Assembly: GCA_036803205.1 (NCBI GenBank)
Contig: DAIRUS010000017.1
Coordinates: 1-8,363, forward strand
Direction of reading: 5' to 3'
Source: DAIRUS01 sp036803205
GTDB lineage: Bacteria > Patescibacteriota > Minisyncoccia > Minisyncoccales > GBS-2
DNA length: 8,363 nucleotides
Positions 6,682 through 8,363 of this stretch are shown one piece after another. The first letter of the stretch is position 1; each line of letters starts with the position of its first letter. A program made the translations under genes and the position numbers. Below the pieces are notes generated by a model, which saw only the letters and a list, made by a program, of their open reading frames with translations, was not told where the DNA came from and did not search any database.

Positions 6682-7713
6682 CTAAAATTGCTCTAAAAAT
6701 CTTAGGTCACCATTATAAAATAATCTAATATCATTAATTTTATATTTCATCATTGCCAACCTCTCTATTCCTATTCCAAAAGCAAAACCCTGCCATTCTT
6801 TTGGTTTCAGTCCTGCGTTCAAAAAAACATTTGGATGAACCATTCCTGCTCCCATCATTTCTATCCAACCGGTTTTTTGACAAGCTGGACAACCCTTACC
6901 CAAACAGTTGAGACAAAAGAGGTCAACTTCAAAAGAAGGTTCGGTGAAGGGAAAATAACTCGGTCGCATTCGAATCTTAACTGGTTTTTTAAAAAATTGC
7001 TTAAAAAATTCTTGGACAATTGCCTTAAAATTAGCGACTGAGACATTTTCACCAACCATTAAACCTTCCAATTGATAGAAATTAATTTCGTGGCTGGCAT
7101 CGGTGGCTTCGTGGCGAAAAACTCTCCCGGGAACGATGATTCTCAGGGGCGGTTGATTTTTTTCCAGATAATGGATTTGAACCGGGCTAGTATGAGTTCG
7201 CAAAAGGAATTTTGCTTTTTTATCTTTTAGCCATAGAGTATTCCAAAAATCTCTGGCCGGATGGTCGACTGGTATATTTAAGGCATCAAAATTATACCAT
7301 TCGTTTTCAATTTCAGGACCTTCAACAATTGAAAAACCCATTGATTGAAAGATCTCCTCAATCTCTTGCTTGACTTGAGTTAAAGGATGGAGATGGCCGA
7401 CCTGAATTTTCCTGCCGGGAATGGTAACATCAATCCAGTCTTTCTCGACCATCTCTTTTTCCAGTTTTTCTTTAATTTCTTCGGCTTTTTTCTCTAAAGA
7501 TTTTTTCAAAAAGGCTTTAAACTCATTAATTTGGAGCCCCATCTTTCTTCTTTTTACCTTCGATAATTTTTTAAGAGACCTAATCAAAAAAGTAATCTTT
7601 CCTTTTTCGCCAAGATATTTTCTAAAAATTTCATCTAATATTTTCAAATTATCAGCTTTTTCTATCTCTTTTTTAACCTGAGATTTAAGTTTAAGAAAAT
7701 TTATTCTCGACAT
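6682..7713 (-). CDS. pheS: Phenylalanyl-tRNA synthetase alpha subunit
   Basis: A 343-aa class II synthetase catalytic subunit, normal length for bacteria. It activates phenylalanine with ATP and transfers it to tRNA-Phe. The N-terminal coiled coil (about 1-90, very rich in Lys and Glu) binds the tRNA elbow. The catalytic domain begins near 104 (GHLHPLTQV). It shows the entry motif EGPEIENEWYNFDALNIPVDHPAR, LRTHTSPVQI (171-180), motif 2 GRVFRHEATDASHE (196-209), YQLEGLMV (213-220), FTEPSFEVD (256-264) and motif 3 GFAFGIGIERLAM (309-321). A CxxC-(4)-CxxC zinc-ribbon-like insert at 267-278 is common in PheS. The ATG lies about 5 nt from the predicted transcription start with no Shine-Dalgarno sequence, suggesting leaderless translation. 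It is first gene of the array. Confidence 0.97.
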   Translation of the reverse strand: MSRINFLKLKSQVKKEIEKADNLKILDEIFRKYLGEKGKITFLIRSLKKLSKVKRRKMGLQINEFKAFLKKSLEKKAEEIKEKLEKEMVEKDWIDVTIPGRKIQVGHLHPLTQVKQEIEEIFQSMGFSIVEGPEIENEWYNFDALNIPVDHPARDFWNTLWLKDKKAKFLLRTHTSPVQIHYLEKNQPPLRIIVPGRVFRHEATDASHEINFYQLEGLMVGENVSVANFKAIVQEFFKQFFKKPVKIRMRPSYFPFTEPSFEVDLFCLNCLGKGCPACQKTGWIEMMGAGMVHPNVFLNAGLKPKEWQGFAFGIGIERLAMMKYKINDIRLFYNGDLRFLEQF

Positions 7714-7724
7714 ATGATACTTTT

Positions 7725-7753
7725 ATTTTAACTCAATTTCAAATAAAAAGCAA
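7725..7753 (-). promoter_or_regulatory. Promoter immediately before pheS
   Basis: TTGCTT (7753-7748) and TAAAAT (7730-7725) are separated by an ideal 17 bases. The start of transcription would be near 7718, only about 5 nt before the pheS ATG, so the pheS-pheT-gyrB-secE-nusG message would be leaderless. It lies just downstream of the terminator at 7764-7799, which isolates it from upstream transcription. Confidence 0.6.
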
Positions 7754-7763
7754 CCTTCCTGAA

Positions 7764-7799
7764 TTAAAAAATAAGGCATAGGGTTTCTACGCCATTATT
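7764..7799 (-). terminator. Rho-independent terminator upstream of pheS
   Basis: Read on the minus strand, GGCGTAG (7793-7787) pairs with CTATGCC (7781-7775) around a 5-nt loop, with one G-U pair. The stem is extended by AATAA/TTATT after one unpaired T and is followed by a T-rich run (7774-7766, with six consecutive Ts). The plus-strand version has no good T run, so the direction is minus. It ends a minus-strand unit arriving from 7800 or beyond, or a short transcript from the possible promoter at 7819-7846. Confidence 0.65.
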
Positions 7800-7818
7800 T
7801 GGTGGTGCTATTATTCGC

Positions 7819-7846
7819 CTATTAAGACAATAAAAAATCAAGTCAA
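7819..7846 (-). promoter_or_regulatory. Possible promoter ahead of the pheS-upstream terminator
   Basis: TTGACT (7846-7841) and TAATAG (7824-7819) are 16 bases apart. Initiation near 7812 would run straight into the terminator at 7799-7764 and give a transcript of only about 45-50 nt unless read through. The -10 is weak and the region is AT-rich, so chance is a fair explanation. Confidence 0.3.
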
Positions 7847-8202
7847 GCCGATTTTTCTTCCGGCAGGTTATTCTAAAGTTAGCTCGAACTTATTTTAAAA
7901 CGAATCTTGGTTTTGTCTGCAGGCTGCAAAACCGCAATTTTTAACGATTTGGCGTTTTTCTATGGCTTAATAATAACTCATTATTAACCTAAAAAGATGA
8001 AAACACTTTTACATAAAGCTCACACGACCGCTTGCCTTTTATGTAATTGGCATTTTCTTAAATTGTTCGTTGGAATTATTTTTCAAACGGCAAATTTATC
8101 TCATCCATTTGATACTTTTACTTTTGTCGAGATGATTGCAGCAAGAACAGAATAATTATATAAATTGACAAAACCTTTAATTCCCGAATATTTCCATTTA
8201 AC

Positions 8203-8283
8203 CTGCATAAAAATCCAAGGTGTTAGGCTTTAGAATTTTCCATTATGTTTCTGAACTTATGCAGAAAAAGGATAAACACCTTG
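8203..8283. other. H-type pseudoknot-capable segment
   Basis: Two perfect complementarities cross each other: CTGCATAA (8203-8210) with TTATGCAG (8257-8264), and CAAGGTGTT (8216-8224) with AACACCTTG (8275-8283). The order A, B, A', B' permits an H-type pseudoknot of 8 and 9 bp on either strand. A further ATCC (8213-8216) and GGAT (8270-8273) fall in the same order, sharing C8216 with the second stem. A functional pseudoknot is an inference; no known family was recognised. Confidence 0.45.
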
Positions 8284-8363
8284 TCTGGTTTGTTTTTGAT
8301 AAAATTAAAAGATAGAATCTTTTAGTCCTGCTTCTTAGTAAGATAATGGAGAAAGTTTGAAAT

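Larger units (their letters stand above)
7800..8363. other. Long gene-poor intergenic region with many predicted RNA structures, function unknown
   Basis: No convincing protein frame is present on either strand. Inverted repeats are dense: GGTTTTG/CAAAACC (7909-7915/7927-7933), TTAATAAT/ATTATTAA extended by GG/CC (7964-7989), ACATAAA/TTTATGT (8011-8017/8038-8044), TTTTGTC/GACAAAA (8122-8128/8167-8173), AAAAGAT/ATCTTTT near 8310-8326, and a pseudoknot-capable set at 8203-8283. A 9-bp match joins GGTTTTGTC (7909-7917) to GACAAAACC (8167-8175) and could close a domain of about 267 nt. With a minus-strand terminator at 7764-7799, this fits a structured non-coding RNA on the minus strand, but I could not recognise tmRNA, RNase P, SRP, 6S RNA or a known riboswitch. 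AT-richness inflates chance hairpins, so the ncRNA reading is tentative. Confidence 0.4.

Noticed and set aside
7714..7850. T-box leader controlling pheST
   Set aside because: The only GGTGG-type match (near 7800) is on the wrong strand, no specifier stem was found, and the best pheS promoter lies downstream of the terminator.
7997..8155. 52-codon plus-strand ORF (begins MKTLLHKAHTTACLL) with a hydrophobic stretch
   Set aside because: It has no Shine-Dalgarno sequence and no recognisable family, is opposite to all other genes, overlaps several inverted repeats, and its codon use is unlike the Lys/Glu-rich neighbours. Most likely a chance frame.
7714..8363. tmRNA, RNase P RNA, SRP RNA, 6S RNA or a tRNA gene
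   Set aside because: A minus-strand GCACCACCA near 7800 recalls a tmRNA 3' end, but no T-arm, matching acceptor 5' strand or credible tag frame followed. No GAGGAAAGTCC of RNase P, no SRP GGAAGGAAGCAG-type core, no 6S-like rod and no TTCRA T-loop with a paired stem were found.

Overview
The window looks like part of a chromosome from a Candidate Phyla Radiation (Patescibacteria) bacterium, most likely Parcubacteria-like. The reasons are an AT-rich, lysine-rich coding style, a divergent bacterial 16S rRNA gene interrupted by two separate insertions, and compact housekeeping genes including a shortened PheT. This placement rests on recognition of sequence style and not on a tree. Stop codons include TGA (secE), TAG and TAA, so the standard bacterial code applies. 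Every confident gene lies on the minus strand, so the biological order runs from high to low coordinates.

Positions 8363-7714 are about 650 bases without a convincing protein gene. They hold several hairpins, a possible pseudoknot, a long-range 9-bp complementarity, a Rho-independent terminator, and two promoter-like sequences in front of pheS. Positions 7713-1956 are a tight five-gene array, pheS, pheT, gyrB, secE and nusG, with gaps of 1, 2, 18 and 10 bases. It encodes both subunits of phenylalanyl-tRNA synthetase, the ATPase/TOPRIM subunit of DNA gyrase, a Sec translocon subunit and a transcription factor. Positions 1955-1680 hold a near-consensus promoter, an 11-codon micro-ORF, a 12-bp terminator-like hairpin and a weak second promoter, leading into the rRNA.

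Positions 1679-1 are the 5' part of the 16S rRNA gene, equivalent to about E. coli nucleotides 1-905; the rest runs off the window. It is broken twice. A 450-bp intervening sequence replaces the tip of helix 6 (variable region 1). It is bounded by 37-nt imperfect inverted repeats and encodes a four-helix-bundle protein of the family usually found in 23S rRNA intervening sequences. Its reading frame appears to lack a normal start or to carry a 1-nt frameshift. A 349-bp ORF-less group I intron sits in helix 18 at the 530 loop (E. coli U516/G517), with P1, P3-P9 and P10 all traceable by eye.

The main points of interest are the doubly interrupted 16S gene with its ambiguous intron splice boundary, the degenerate or non-AUG rRNA-resident protein gene, the PheT lacking its EMAP/OB-fold domain, and the unexplained structured region upstream of pheS.
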